Notes: generated from the sequence alone by a model not told the origin. Positions 48,951 to 58,310 are shown, counted from the stretch's first letter. The stretch is 64,000 nt of DNA from Prevotella sp. (GCA_017548275.1 JAFZAH010000011.1:56475-120474), one strand, 5' to 3'. Numbers and translations are program-made.

Positions 48951-50304
48951 CAGCGTCTGCCATGTGGGCAACATCGGCATCGGCGGCGACAACCCCATAC
49001 GCATCCAGTCGATGGCCACCATCGACACCAACGACACCGAGGGGTGCGTGGCACAGGCCAAGCGCATCATCGATGCCGGAGGCGAACTGGTGCGTTTCAC
49101 CACCCAAGGCTCGCGCGAGGCGGAGAACATGAAGAATATCTCCGCCCGCCTGAAAGCCGACGGCTATCCGCAACCGCTGGTGGCAGATGTGCACTTCACC
49201 GCCCACACCGCCGATGTGGCCGCCCAGTACTGCGAGAAGGTGCGCATCAATCCGGGCAATTACGTTGATCCGGGCCGCACGTTCAAGCACTTGGAATACA
49301 CCGACGAGGCGTATCAGCAGGAACTGAAAAAGATAGAAGCGCGGCTCGTACCCTTCATCAACATCTGCAAAGAGCATCATACGGCGGTGCGCATCGGTGT
49401 GAACCACGGGTCGCTCTCCGACCGCATCATGTCACGCTATGGCGACACGCCCGAGGGCATCGTGGAGAGTTGCATGGAGTTTCTGCGCATCTTCCGCCGC
49501 GAGCAATTCGACGACGTGGTCATCAGCATCAAGGCCAGCAACACGGTGGTCATGGTCACCACGGTACGCCTGTTGGTCAAAACCATGGACGCCGAAGGGA
49601 TGCGCTATCCGTTGCATCTGGGTGTGACTGAGGCGGGCGAAGGTGAGGACGGACGCATCAAGAGCGCCTTGGGCATCGGCGCGCTACTCACCGAGGGTAT
49701 TGGCGACACCATCCGTGTCAGCCTAAGCGAGGAACCCGAGGCGGAGATTCCCGTGGCACGTCAACTGGTGAATCTCATCCCTGAATGTACGTTGTTGCGC
49801 CAACAAACCGAGGCATCTATCAAAGACGATACCATTACTCTTGAGGTGGATGCAACCGACTGGGAGACCCTGCAACTGAAAGCATCCATGGCCGTCGGAG
49901 CCCTGCTCATCGACCACAAGGCACATCAATTGGTGATTAACAATCCACGGTTCAAGACCGAGCAGATGGTCGCACTGGCTGACGCCATCTTGCAGGCTGC
50001 CCGCATCAAATTCACCAAGACGGAGTACATCTCCTGCCCGGGGTGCGGACGCACGCTTTACAATCTGCAAGAGACCATCGCACGCATCAAGGCTGCCACC
50101 AGTCACCTCGCAGGACTGAAAATCGGCATCATGGGTTGCATCGTCAATGGCCCCGGCGAGATGGCCGACGCCGACTACGGTTACGTGGGTGCAGGCCGTG
50201 GCAAAATCTCCCTTTACCGCGGTAAGGAATGCGTCATGAAAAACATTCCCGAAGAAGAGGCTGTGGAACGGCTATTACAACTTATCGCTGCAGATAACAG
50301 ATAA
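48931..50304 (+). CDS. ispG: 4-hydroxy-3-methylbut-2-enyl diphosphate synthase
   Basis: 457 residues. N-terminal TIM barrel (to about 275) with NPIRIQSMATIDTNDTEG and RINPGNY; C-terminal ferredoxin-like domain with Cys369, Cys372 (SCPGCGRT), Cys403 (MGCIVNGPGE) and Glu410 as 4Fe-4S ligands. Penultimate step of the MEP isoprenoid pathway. Compared with the ~370-residue E. coli form there is an extra ~70 residues between the domains (about 290-360), yet it is shorter than the ~600-residue three-domain form I expect in Bacteroidetes. Confidence 0.94.
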   Translation: MNTRRISSVCHVGNIGIGGDNPIRIQSMATIDTNDTEGCVAQAKRIIDAGGELVRFTTQGSREAENMKNISARLKADGYPQPLVADVHFTAHTADVAAQYCEKVRINPGNYVDPGRTFKHLEYTDEAYQQELKKIEARLVPFINICKEHHTAVRIGVNHGSLSDRIMSRYGDTPEGIVESCMEFLRIFRREQFDDVVISIKASNTVVMVTTVRLLVKTMDAEGMRYPLHLGVTEAGEGEDGRIKSALGIGALLTEGIGDTIRVSLSEEPEAEIPVARQLVNLIPECTLLRQQTEASIKDDTITLEVDATDWETLQLKASMAVGALLIDHKAHQLVINNPRFKTEQMVALADAILQAARIKFTKTEYISCPGCGRTLYNLQETIARIKAATSHLAGLKIGIMGCIVNGPGEMADADYGYVGAGRGKISLYRGKECVMKNIPEEEAVERLLQLIAADNR

Positions 50305-50356
50305 AAGAGAAGAAACAATCCTCAAACCTCAAATCTCAAACCTTAAACCTCAAATC

Positions 50357-51298
50357 ATGTTCTCACCCTCCCCACATCGCTATGACGACAGCGACACGAT
50401 TTTCAACCGCTGTGGGCGCAGCGGAGTGCTATTGCCAAAAATCTCATTAGGTTTCTGGCACAATTTCGGCGGCAATGACCCCTACGAGCGCAGCCGCGCC
50501 ATCACACACTATGCCTTCGACCACGGCATCACACATTTCGACCTCGCCAACAACTATGGTCCTCCCTACGGCACAGCCGAGGAGACGATGGGCCGGCTGA
50601 TGGACGATGACTTCCGCCCCTACCGCGATGAACTGTTCATCAGCAGCAAGGCGGGCTATGACATGTGGCCCGGTCCTTATGGAAACTGGGGTTCGCGTAA
50701 ATACCTCATGGCAAGCCTCGACCAGAGTCTGCGGCGCATGCGCATCGATTATGTCGATTTGTTCTACAGTCACCGTTTCGACCCCGACACGCCCATGGAG
50801 GAGACCCTGCAAGCCCTCGTCGATATCGTGCGTCAAGGCAAGGCACTCTACATCGGTATCTCGCGGTGGCCCCTCGAGGCGCTGCAATTCGCCGACCAGT
50901 ATCTGCGTGAGCGCGATGTGCCCCTGCTTATTTTCCAAGACAAACTCAACATGCTCAGTCAGGAACCCATCGACGAAGGCACACTCGAATACTGTCGGAC
51001 GCATGGCATCGGCTTCATCTCGTTCTCGCCATTACAGCAGGGACTGCTCACCGACCGCTACCTCAACGGCATACCCGGCGACTCGCGCATGAGCCGCGAC
51101 ACCTCGCTCAGCAGCAATGAACTGACACCCGAACTGCTCGCTCAGTTGCGCGCATGGAACGACGAGGCAGCAGCCGACGGCCATACCCTCGCCGAACACG
51201 CCCTCCGATGGGTGCTCGCCCAGCAAGGCGTCACTTCCGTCATCGTCGGCACCAGTAGCGTGGCACAGTTAGAACGCAACCTTAAAGCGATATATTGA
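50357..51298 (+). CDS. Aldo/keto reductase (YghZ/Gpr-like)
   Basis: 313 residues. Catalytic tetrad Asp62 and Tyr67 (HFDLANNYG), Lys98 (FISSKAGYD), His139 (LFYSHRFDP); NADPH site ISFSPLQQGLLTDRY and VIVGTSSVAQLERNL. GYDMWPGPYGNWGSRKYL is characteristic of the L-glyceraldehyde-3-phosphate reductase subgroup. NADPH-dependent reduction of small aldehydes, perhaps methylglyoxal detoxification. Confidence 0.9.
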   Translation: MFSPSPHRYDDSDTIFNRCGRSGVLLPKISLGFWHNFGGNDPYERSRAITHYAFDHGITHFDLANNYGPPYGTAEETMGRLMDDDFRPYRDELFISSKAGYDMWPGPYGNWGSRKYLMASLDQSLRRMRIDYVDLFYSHRFDPDTPMEETLQALVDIVRQGKALYIGISRWPLEALQFADQYLRERDVPLLIFQDKLNMLSQEPIDEGTLEYCRTHGIGFISFSPLQQGLLTDRYLNGIPGDSRMSRDTSLSSNELTPELLAQLRAWNDEAAADGHTLAEHALRWVLAQQGVTSVIVGTSSVAQLERNLKAIY

Positions 51299-51448
51299 CG
51301 AGAACGATTCTAAGACTACGAATTTCGCAAATTATACGAATTCAAAAAGACAACGGATTTCAGATTATACGGATTAGAATGAATGACAGAGGTGAACACA
51401 AAACCCTCTACCCTAAACCTTAAGGAGTCTCGCCGTTAGGGTACATCC

Positions 51449-51499
51449 ATAAAACAAGAAATCAGGGGTAACTGATACGCCCCTGATTTCTTGTTTTAT
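51449..51499. terminator. Bidirectional terminator with a 20-bp perfect stem
   Basis: ATAAAACAAGAAATCAGGGG (51449-51468) is the exact inverse of 51480-51499. It lies between converging genes and includes the TAA of rubredoxin. Confidence 0.9.
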
Positions 51500-51660
51500 T
51501 CCTCCACTTCAGAAAAATCATCTTTTCCTACTCCGCAGATGGGGCAAACCCAGTCTTCGGGGATGTCTTCAAAGGCGGTTCCGGGCTCGATGCCGCTGTC
51601 GGGATCGCCTGCTGCAGGGTCATAGATGTACCCGCAAACGTCGCAAATGTACTTTTTCAT
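51496..51660 (-). CDS. Rubredoxin
   Basis: 54 residues from ATG 51660 ([15 protein letters not shown]). CDVCGY and [11 protein letters not shown] hold the four cysteines that bind one iron atom; length is standard. Small cytoplasmic electron carrier, in anaerobes often feeding rubrerythrin or oxygen/peroxide reduction. Stand-alone gene. Confidence 0.97.
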   Translation of the reverse strand: MKKYICDVCGYIYDPAAGDPDSGIEPGTAFEDIPEDWVCPICGVGKDDFSEVEE

Positions 51661-51792
51661 AATGGTTTCTGTTTTTATAGGTGAATAAATAAGGAGTTCA
51701 GACAATAATGTTTTATGAGGAAGTTAAAGACAACACTTAAGAGTTCGGGAGTTCAGGAGTTCAGACAATACTGCTCCACTAGTGGGCTATCT

Positions 51793-51864
51793 ACTCCCCT
51801 TGCCCTTCGGGAAGGCTACGGGGGGCGAGCTTCGCTCGGGATGGAGGGGCTGGGGGTGAGGCTT
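51793..51864. repeat. Dispersed repeat, long form
   Basis: CTCCCCTTGCCCTTCGGGAA, then GGCTACGGGGGGCGAGCTTC and GCTCGGGATGGAGGGGCTGG and GGGTGAGGCTT; a 32-bp-longer version of the 28696 repeat, nearly identical to 53099-53171. Confidence 0.8.
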
Positions 51865-51898
51865 TTTTGAGAGGGGTCGGTGTGAGGCTACTGATGAG

Positions 51899-52939
51899 TT
51901 AAGAGAGGCAACCTTCCACCTTTTTAATAATAGTGTCTGCTGATATCTGGCGCATGCAAGCGAAATCGCCGCGATGGCAGGGCTTGTTGCCATAGACGCT
52001 GCACGGACGGCAAGGGAGGTCTATTTGTATGGCATTCTCCTCTGTTTGTCCCCAGCCCATGAATCCGGCGTAGGGATGGGTGGCCCCCCATACACTCACG
52101 ACAGGTGTGCCAGTGAGTGACGCCAAGTGCATATTCGCGCTGTCCATTGACACCATCACATCAAGATGACTCATGATGATGAGTTCCTGTAACAGTCCCG
52201 CCGACTGCGCCGACGCATTCACGCAACGCGGATAGCGGTCGCACCAGGTTTCAAACTGCGCCTTTTCCTTGTCGCCGCCGCCAAAGAGGAAGAAACGGGC
52301 ATCGGGATGACGCTCCGACAGGGTAGCGATGACCTGTTCCATGGTCTCAAGAGGCAGGATTTTCCCCTCATGCGCTGCGAAGGGAGCAATGCCTATCCAA
52401 CGCTCGCCGGCGCCTTTCTCGCCGATAATCTTAGGCAACAGACTCAAATCGCCACGTCCCTCGCCGAAGATAGAGTGGAACTCCAATTTCACGGGATACC
52501 CCAAACGCGCCAGCACATCGGCATAGTTCTGGAACGACGTGGGCTGTTGCTCCATCACCTTGCCTGTCTTGGCCGCCAGACGGCGCTTGCCTTTGCGGTG
52601 CTTATTGATGGATTTCACGGGATTGCGGTCAATCCTAAAGCGCCAACTCAGATATTTCGAGCGCAGCACACCGTGCATATCAGCCACAGCCGTGAAATGC
52701 TTCGCCTTCAACCGCCGGTAGAGTGCGTTGAGACCATGTATTCCGTGGTAATCGTTTTTCAGGTCCGCTTCCATGAATCCCACGTTCCCCGCCAGACCCT
52801 CGAACAGTGACCGCGCGAAACGACGGCTCAACACGGTAATATGCACATCAGGATACTGACGCGCCAACGAACTGACCACTGGCACCAGCATGGCCACATC
52901 GCCTAAGGCAGAAAAACGGATAATAAGGAGGTGTTGCAC
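51899..52939 (-). CDS. Glycosyltransferase family 9 (ADP-heptose:LPS heptosyltransferase-like)
   Basis: 346 residues. IIRFSALGDVAMLVPVVSSL at the N-terminus, IGIAPFAAHEGKILPLE in the donor-binding half, VSMDSANMHLASLTGTPVVSVWGATHP near the end are GT9 landmarks. Adds heptose-like sugars to the LPS inner core. A cysteine-rich tail (CRPCSVYGNKPCHRGDFACM) is also common in the family. In Bacteroidetes it usually follows a DUF4254 gene, as here. Confidence 0.9.
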   Translation of the reverse strand: MQHLLIIRFSALGDVAMLVPVVSSLARQYPDVHITVLSRRFARSLFEGLAGNVGFMEADLKNDYHGIHGLNALYRRLKAKHFTAVADMHGVLRSKYLSWRFRIDRNPVKSINKHRKGKRRLAAKTGKVMEQQPTSFQNYADVLARLGYPVKLEFHSIFGEGRGDLSLLPKIIGEKGAGERWIGIAPFAAHEGKILPLETMEQVIATLSERHPDARFFLFGGGDKEKAQFETWCDRYPRCVNASAQSAGLLQELIIMSHLDVMVSMDSANMHLASLTGTPVVSVWGATHPYAGFMGWGQTEENAIQIDLPCRPCSVYGNKPCHRGDFACMRQISADTIIKKVEGCLS

Positions 52940-53098
52940 TTTCTTAAGAAGTTGAACTGGGGAAGTTGCTTAGGAGTTCGGGAGTTCAGGAGTGTAGGAG
53001 TTCAGACAATAGCACTCTAAAGGTTTAGAGTAGAGGGTTTAGGGTTCTATTAACAAAGTTATCTCTTGCCCCTTGCCCCCTGCTCCTTTAGACTATTT

Positions 53099-53171
53099 AC
53101 TCCCCTCGCCCTTTGGGAAGGCTACGGGGGGGCGAGCTTCGCTCGGGATGGAGGGGCTGGGGGTGAGGCTT
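53099..53171. repeat. Dispersed repeat, long form, abutting the DUF4254 stop codon
   Basis: Same sequence as 51793-51864 with few changes; its last bases touch the TAA at 53170-53172. The 230-base gap 52940-53169 also carries GGAGTTCAGGAGTGTAGG and GGGTTTAGGGTTC repeats and no gene. Confidence 0.8.
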
Positions 53172-53775
53172 ATTTCTTCCCGTACAACACGGGGTTGGTC
53201 GACGGGTCGTTATACATCTTCATCTGACGATAGACTTTCATGTATTTGCGTCCGGCAGCGATGTCTTCGAGCAACTGGTCGATGGCGGTGGAGAGGTCAA
53301 CCTGTTGTTCGAGCAGCACATTCAGTTTCTGCCTGCAGCGTGCCAGATGCTCTTCCGAAGCGTCGGTGCGCTCTGCCTGCTCCTGCATATGATAAATCTT
53401 CAGCGCCAAGATAGACAGGCGGTCGATGGCCCAGGCGGGGCTCTCCGTGTTGATGCGCGCGTCGGGCAGCACGGTCACATTGGCATATAACTGGCGGAAA
53501 TAAGAGTCGATTTGTTCCACCAAGTCGGTGCGGTCCTGATTGCTGTGGTCGATGCGCCGTTTCAATGCCAGCGCATCAACGGGATTGATATTCGGGTCGC
53601 GGATGATGTCTTCGAGATGCCACTGCACGGTGTCAATCCAGCATTTCAAGTAGAGGCGGTTCTCAAGCGTGCCGTTGTCGAATGGGTTTTTTATCTCAGT
53701 ATCCACATGGTCATATACATGGTAATCCTGTATCACCTGACGGAAAATCTCGTTATAACGTTGTGTATTAGACAT
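53170..53775 (-). CDS. DUF4254 domain-containing protein
   Basis: 201 residues from ATG 53775 (MSNTQRYNEIFRQVIQDYH). All-helical; YLKCWIDTVQWHLEDIIRDPNI and LKRRIDHSNQDRTDLVEQID are the conserved core of DUF4254, a Bacteroidetes family found upstream of GT9 genes. It has no membrane segment. Function unknown; linkage suggests LPS core synthesis. Confidence 0.82.
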   Translation of the reverse strand: MSNTQRYNEIFRQVIQDYHVYDHVDTEIKNPFDNGTLENRLYLKCWIDTVQWHLEDIIRDPNINPVDALALKRRIDHSNQDRTDLVEQIDSYFRQLYANVTVLPDARINTESPAWAIDRLSILALKIYHMQEQAERTDASEEHLARCRQKLNVLLEQQVDLSTAIDQLLEDIAAGRKYMKVYRQMKMYNDPSTNPVLYGKK

Positions 53776-53814
53776 AAGTGACAGATTTAGAATTTTATTA
53801 GAATTATAATTGTG

Positions 53815-53822
53815 CAAATATA
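53815..53822 (-). promoter_or_regulatory. -7 element of the DUF4254 gene
   Basis: Minus-strand TATATTTG, 40 bases before ATG 53775. Confidence 0.6.
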
Positions 53823-53913
53823 CAAGTTTTCATATACAATACAAAAGAAAAGGGCTCAAAATAATTGATTTTAATCAAAATGGGGTAAAAATTTATGCAC
53901 AATGTTAGGGGTA

Positions 53914-53955
53914 GTGTGCAAAAATCGCTCTTTTTTTGTGAAAAAATTTGCACAC
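53914..53955. promoter_or_regulatory. Inverted repeat upstream of acpP
   Basis: GTGTGCAAA (53914-53922) and TTTGCACAC (53947-53955) are perfect inverses 24 bases apart, ending 15 bases before the -7 element of acpP. Possible operator. Confidence 0.5.
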
Positions 53956-53970
53956 TTCAATTTTAATTTG

Positions 53971-53978
53971 TTCCTTTG
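53971..53978 (+). promoter_or_regulatory. -7 element of acpP
   Basis: TTCCTTTG followed by CACCC; one mismatch to TAnnTTTG, with TTTG at 53947-53950 at the -33 position. Confidence 0.55.
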
Positions 53979-54033
53979 CACCCGATTTTGAGTTAGAAAG
54001 TATTATTTATAAACATTTTAATCAGAAAGAATT

Positions 54034-54270
54034 ATGTCAGCAATTGAAGACAAAGTGACTAGCATCATCGTAGAAAAACTGGGTGTGGACAAAGCAGAGG
54101 TTAAGCCCGAAGCAAGTTTCACCAACGATTTGGGTGCAGACTCTCTTGATACCGTGGAACTGATTATGGAATTCGAGAAAGAGTTCGGTATCTCTATCCC
54201 CGATGACCAGTCAGAAAAAATCAGCACTGTAGGCGACGCCATCTCTTATATCGAGGCTAACGCAAAATAA
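54034..54270 (+). CDS. acpP: Acyl carrier protein
   Basis: 78 residues, four-helix [16 protein letters not shown] carries the Ser modified with 4'-phosphopantetheine. Carries growing acyl chains for fatty acid, phospholipid and lipid A synthesis. First gene of acpP-fabF-rnc. Confidence 0.98.
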   Translation: MSAIEDKVTSIIVEKLGVDKAEVKPEASFTNDLGADSLDTVELIMEFEKEFGISIPDDQSEKISTVGDAISYIEANAK

Positions 54271-54287
54271 GTCTGATTTCCACTTCT

Positions 54288-54350
54288 TTTATGGTTTATA
54301 GTTTCTGGCGTTGCACATCATGTACAAAGCCCCTAACTATAAACCATAAA
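54288..54350 (+). promoter_or_regulatory. 16-bp hairpin between acpP and fabF
   Basis: TTTATGGTTTATAGTT (54288-54303) is the exact inverse of AACTATAAACCATAAA (54335-54350), with a 31-base loop. It may attenuate transcription or stabilise the acpP mRNA, as ACP is needed in excess over FabF. Confidence 0.6.
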
Positions 54351-54374
54351 TATTAAAATAGGTATACTTCAATT

Positions 54375-55637
54375 ATGGAATTAAAAAGAGTTGTTGTCAC
54401 AGGTCTGGGCGCTGTCACCCCTGTGGGAAATACACCAGAGGAAACTTGGAAAAACCTCATAGCAGGTGTGAGCGGAGCCGCTCCTATCACCAATTTCGAC
54501 AGCACAAACTTCAAAACGCAATTCGCTTGTGAGGTCAAAAACCTTGACATCGCACAATACATAGACCGCAAAGAGGCGAGAAAGATGGACCGTTATACCC
54601 AACTGGCCGTCATCTCTGCCATGCAGGCCGTGGCCGACAGTGGCATGGACCTGGATAAGGTGAACAAAAACCGCATCGGCGTGATTTTCGGCGTGGGTAT
54701 CGGCGGCCTGAAAACCTTCGAGGACGAGGTGAAATACTTTGCACTGCACGAGGCCGACGGACCGAAGTTCAACCCCTTCTTCATCCCAAAGATGATTGCC
54801 GACATCGCCAGCGGACAAATATCCATCATTTACGGGTTCCACGGACCCAACTTCACCACCACATCGGCTTGCGCCTCATCGAGCAACGCACTGGCCGACG
54901 CTTTCAACCAGATACGTCTGGGCAAGGCCGACGTCATGCTGGGCGGCGGTGCAGAAGCCGCTATCTGCGCGGCAGGCGTGGGCGGTTTCAACGCCATGAA
55001 AGCCCTCTCCACCCGCAATGACGACCCGCAGCATGCCTCACGTCCGTTCAGTGCCTCACGCGACGGTTTTGTCATGGGCGAGGGAGCCGGTTGCCTCATT
55101 CTCGAGGAACTGGAGCATGCCAAGGCCCGCGGAGCAAAGATTTATGCTGAGATGGTGGGCGAAGGCCTCAGCGCCGACGCTTATCACATCACCGCATCGC
55201 ACCCCGAAGGTCTGGGCGCCAAACTGGTGATGGAAAGCGCACTTGAAGACGCAGGACTGAAACCCGAGGACATCGACTACATCAATGTGCACGGCACATC
55301 CACACATGTGGGCGACATCTCCGAGTCGAAGGCCATCAAAGACGTGTTCGGCAACGCAGCATACAAACTGAACATCAGCAGCACCAAATCAATGACAGGA
55401 CACCTGCTCGGCGCTGCCGGAGCCGTCGAAGCCATGGTGGCTGTGCTGGCTGTTCAGAACGACATCATCCCGCCGACCATCAACCACGATGAAGACGACA
55501 AAGATGAAGAAATAGACTACAATCTGAATTTCACATTCAACAAGGCTCAGAAACGCACCGTTCGCGCCGCCATCAGCAATACGTTCGGCTTCGGCGGTCA
55601 CAACGCCTGTGTAGTTTTCAAAAAATATGCTGAATAA
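54375..55637 (+). CDS. fabF: 3-oxoacyl-ACP synthase II
   Basis: 420 residues. Thiolase fold with nucleophile Cys166 (TSACASSSNA) and His306 (NVHGTSTHVGD) and His343 (MTGHLLGAAG). Elongates acyl-ACP with malonyl-ACP. Overlaps rnc by 11 bases. Confidence 0.97.
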   Translation: MELKRVVVTGLGAVTPVGNTPEETWKNLIAGVSGAAPITNFDSTNFKTQFACEVKNLDIAQYIDRKEARKMDRYTQLAVISAMQAVADSGMDLDKVNKNRIGVIFGVGIGGLKTFEDEVKYFALHEADGPKFNPFFIPKMIADIASGQISIIYGFHGPNFTTTSACASSSNALADAFNQIRLGKADVMLGGGAEAAICAAGVGGFNAMKALSTRNDDPQHASRPFSASRDGFVMGEGAGCLILEELEHAKARGAKIYAEMVGEGLSADAYHITASHPEGLGAKLVMESALEDAGLKPEDIDYINVHGTSTHVGDISESKAIKDVFGNAAYKLNISSTKSMTGHLLGAAGAVEAMVAVLAVQNDIIPPTINHDEDDKDEEIDYNLNFTFNKAQKRTVRAAISNTFGFGGHNACVVFKKYAE

Positions 55638-56664
55638 TCTATTCGACAGAATCAGGCTCCCTTTCCGTAAGGAGAAGGAGCTTTTTTCGGCTCTATACGA
55701 CATCATCGGGTTTTACCCGAAAGACATCCGTTACTATAAACTTGCCCTGATGCACAAGAGCATCATGCGGCGGGAAAAAGGAAAACCCCTGAACAATGAG
55801 CGGCTGGAATTTCTCGGCGACGCCATCCTCGGCGCCGTTGTGGGCGATATTGTCTATCGCCACTTTGAAAAGCGTAAAGAGGGATTCCTGACCAACACAC
55901 GCAGCAAAATTGTTCAACGCGACACACTCAACAAACTGGCCGAGGAGACGGGTCTCACCAAACTGATCATATCCTCCGGGCACATTTCCTCGCATAACAA
56001 CTATATGGGCGGAAATGCGTTCGAGGCGCTTGTTGGCGCCATCTATCTCGACAAGGGATATGATGCCTGTATGAGATTCATGCAAAAACGCATCCTCAAA
56101 CAACTTATCAACATCGACAAGGTGGCTTACAAAGAAGTCAACTTCAAGAGCAAACTGATAGAGTGGAGCCAGAAAAACAAAGTGCAAATCGACTTTGAAC
56201 TCGTAAAACAGAACAAAGACGAGACGGGCAGTCCGACATTCCAATATGCGGTAGTGCTCGAGGGCGTGAAGTGCTGCACGGGAAAGGGATACTCCAAGAA
56301 AGAGAGCCAGCAGGAGGCATCAAAACTGACACTCGAACGGCTGAGACGCGAACCGCAACTTATAGAAAGCATCTTTGCCGGCAAGTCGGAACGGACAAAA
56401 ATGGAAGAAGAGCCTGTATCCGTGACAGAACTCGGAGAGATAAACGAACCGGGTGAACCCAGAGAAACCGGCGAATCCGAATATTCCGGCGAGTCCGAAA
56501 AAACAGGCAATTCCAAGGAGGCGGGCAAGACGGGGAAATCCCGAGAGCCCGATCATCACCAAGATGATTTCGACCTGAGCGACATCTCCGTCAAACTGCC
56601 TCAGATGAGCAAAGAAGATATCATAGCCGCAGCGGAAACCGCCGCATTCAACGGAGAATGCTAA
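55627..56664 (+). CDS. rnc: Ribonuclease III with a long C-terminal extension
   Basis: 345 residues, about 100 longer than usual. Catalytic domain with NERLEFLGDAILG (57-69) and GNAFEALVGAIYLD supplying the metal-binding acidic residues; dsRNA-binding domain about 175-245. The rest is a Glu/Gly/Ser/Lys-rich tail with repeated GE and SE steps (about 265-310), ending in a more hydrophobic block (DFDLSDISVKLPQMSKEDII). Cleaves double-stranded RNA in rRNA processing. Tail function unknown. Confidence 0.95.
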   Translation: MLNNLFDRIRLPFRKEKELFSALYDIIGFYPKDIRYYKLALMHKSIMRREKGKPLNNERLEFLGDAILGAVVGDIVYRHFEKRKEGFLTNTRSKIVQRDTLNKLAEETGLTKLIISSGHISSHNNYMGGNAFEALVGAIYLDKGYDACMRFMQKRILKQLINIDKVAYKEVNFKSKLIEWSQKNKVQIDFELVKQNKDETGSPTFQYAVVLEGVKCCTGKGYSKKESQQEASKLTLERLRREPQLIESIFAGKSERTKMEEEPVSVTELGEINEPGEPRETGESEYSGESEKTGNSKEAGKTGKSREPDHHQDDFDLSDISVKLPQMSKEDIIAAAETAAFNGEC

Positions 56665-56669
56665 TATTT

Positions 56670-56716
56670 GGGGTGTCCTAAAAATCAGGTTGAAATGGTT
56701 TTTAAGGCACCCCATA
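56670..56716 (+). terminator. Hairpin after rnc
   Basis: GGGGTGTCCT pairs with AGGCACCCC (with one bulge) and AAAA with TTTT within the arms; followed by an AT-rich run rather than a pure T-tract. Confidence 0.55.
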
Positions 56717-56760
56717 ATATTAAATTTTTTAAAAAAGCGCAGTTTTCCAAAAGATTGGCT

Positions 56761-56768
56761 TATTTTTG
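56761..56768 (+). promoter_or_regulatory. -7 element of the GH3-like gene
   Basis: TATTTTTG, 22 bases before ATG 56790. Confidence 0.65.
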
Positions 56769-56789
56769 CATTTCAATAGCATTGAAAAT

Positions 56790-58310
56790 ATGGGAATAAC
56801 AAGCATCGCTTCATGGTTTTTCCACAAAAGACAGAAAGACCTGGAGCGCCACAATTACGACGCTGAGGCACTTCAAGGCGAAGTGCTGAAACACCTCATG
56901 AGCAGGGCCACTGACACGGAATACGGAAGGAAGCACCTCTTCAGTACCATCAAACGGTATGATGATTTCGCAGCCAACGTGCCGCTGAACACCTACGAGG
57001 AACTCAAGGCCGACATTGACCGTATGCGCCACGGCGAAGCCGACGTGCTCTGGCCGGGTATCGTGAAGTGGTATGCCAAATCGTCGGGTACAACCAACGA
57101 CAAGAGCAAGTTCATTCCCGTGAGCAACGAGGGCTTGCACGACCTGCACTATTCCGGCGGATTCGACTGTATGGCCTTCTACCTGCTCAACAACCCCAAA
57201 AGCAAGGTCTTCAGCGGAAAAGGACTGATTCTCGGTGGCAGCCACTCATCGAACTACAACATCAACAATAGTCTGGTGGGTGACCTCAGCGCTATCCTCA
57301 TTGAGAACATCAATCCGCTGGTCAACCTCATCCGTGTGCCGAAGAAACAAACGGCGCTGCTGAGCGACTTCGAGGTCAAACGCGACCGTATCGCACAAGA
57401 GACACTCAAAAAGAACATCACCAACCTGTCGGGTGTGCCCTCATGGATGTTCTCCGTCTTGAACCGCGTCATGGAACTGTCGGGAAAGACGCATCTCGAG
57501 GAGGTGTGGCCCAACATCGAGGTGTTCTTCCACGGGGGAGTGGCATTCACACCCTACCGCAAACAGTATGAGCAACTCATCACCAAGCCCGACATGCACT
57601 ATATGGAGACATACAATGCCAGCGAAGGGTTCTTCGGCATACAGAACGACCTCTCCGACCCGGCACTGCTCCTCATGCTCGACTACGGCGTGTTCTACGA
57701 GTTCATCCCCATGGATGAGTTCGACAACGAACAGCCGACGGTGGTGCCGCTCTCAGGCGTGAAAACTGGTGTCAACTATGCGATGGTCATTTCCACCACC
57801 TGCGGACTATGGAGATACATCATCGGCGACACAGTGAAGTTCACGTCAACTAACCCCTACAAGTTTATCATCACCGGGCGCACCAAACACTTCATCAATG
57901 CCTTCGGTGAGGAACTGATTGTAGATAACGCCGAGCAGGGATTGGCACACGCCTGCCTGCAAACCGGTGCCGAGGTGCTGGAATATACCGCCGCACCGGT
58001 ATTCATGGACGGCAACGCCAAATGCCGACACCAGTGGATTATTGAGTTCGCGAAAGAACCTGACGACCTTGACACCTTCGCAGACCTGCTCGACAAGAAA
58101 CTGCAAGAGATTAACAGCGACTACGAGGCAAAACGCTATAAAGACATCACTTTGCAACATCTGGAAATCATCAAGGCGCCAAAGAACCTGTTCAATGACT
58201 GGCTGAAAGGCAAAGGAAAACTCGGCGGCCAACACAAGGTGCCCAGACTTTCCAACAACCGCAAAACCATCGAAGAATTGCTGGAAATCATCAATAAAAC
58301 AGAACAGTAA
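56790..58310 (+). CDS. GH3 auxin-responsive promoter-like acyl-adenylating protein
   Basis: 506 residues from ATG 56790 (MGITSIASWFFHKRQ); an ATG-like start at 56766 would leave no leader after the promoter. YAKSSGTTNDKSKFIP is the ATP-binding P-loop-like motif, YNASEGFFGIQ and GLWRYIIGDTVKFTS complete the ANL-type adenylation core. Plant relatives conjugate amino acids to hormones; bacterial substrates are unknown. Confidence 0.88.
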   Translation: MGITSIASWFFHKRQKDLERHNYDAEALQGEVLKHLMSRATDTEYGRKHLFSTIKRYDDFAANVPLNTYEELKADIDRMRHGEADVLWPGIVKWYAKSSGTTNDKSKFIPVSNEGLHDLHYSGGFDCMAFYLLNNPKSKVFSGKGLILGGSHSSNYNINNSLVGDLSAILIENINPLVNLIRVPKKQTALLSDFEVKRDRIAQETLKKNITNLSGVPSWMFSVLNRVMELSGKTHLEEVWPNIEVFFHGGVAFTPYRKQYEQLITKPDMHYMETYNASEGFFGIQNDLSDPALLLMLDYGVFYEFIPMDEFDNEQPTVVPLSGVKTGVNYAMVISTTCGLWRYIIGDTVKFTSTNPYKFIITGRTKHFINAFGEELIVDNAEQGLAHACLQTGAEVLEYTAAPVFMDGNAKCRHQWIIEFAKEPDDLDTFADLLDKKLQEINSDYEAKRYKDITLQHLEIIKAPKNLFNDWLKGKGKLGGQHKVPRLSNNRKTIEELLEIINKTEQ

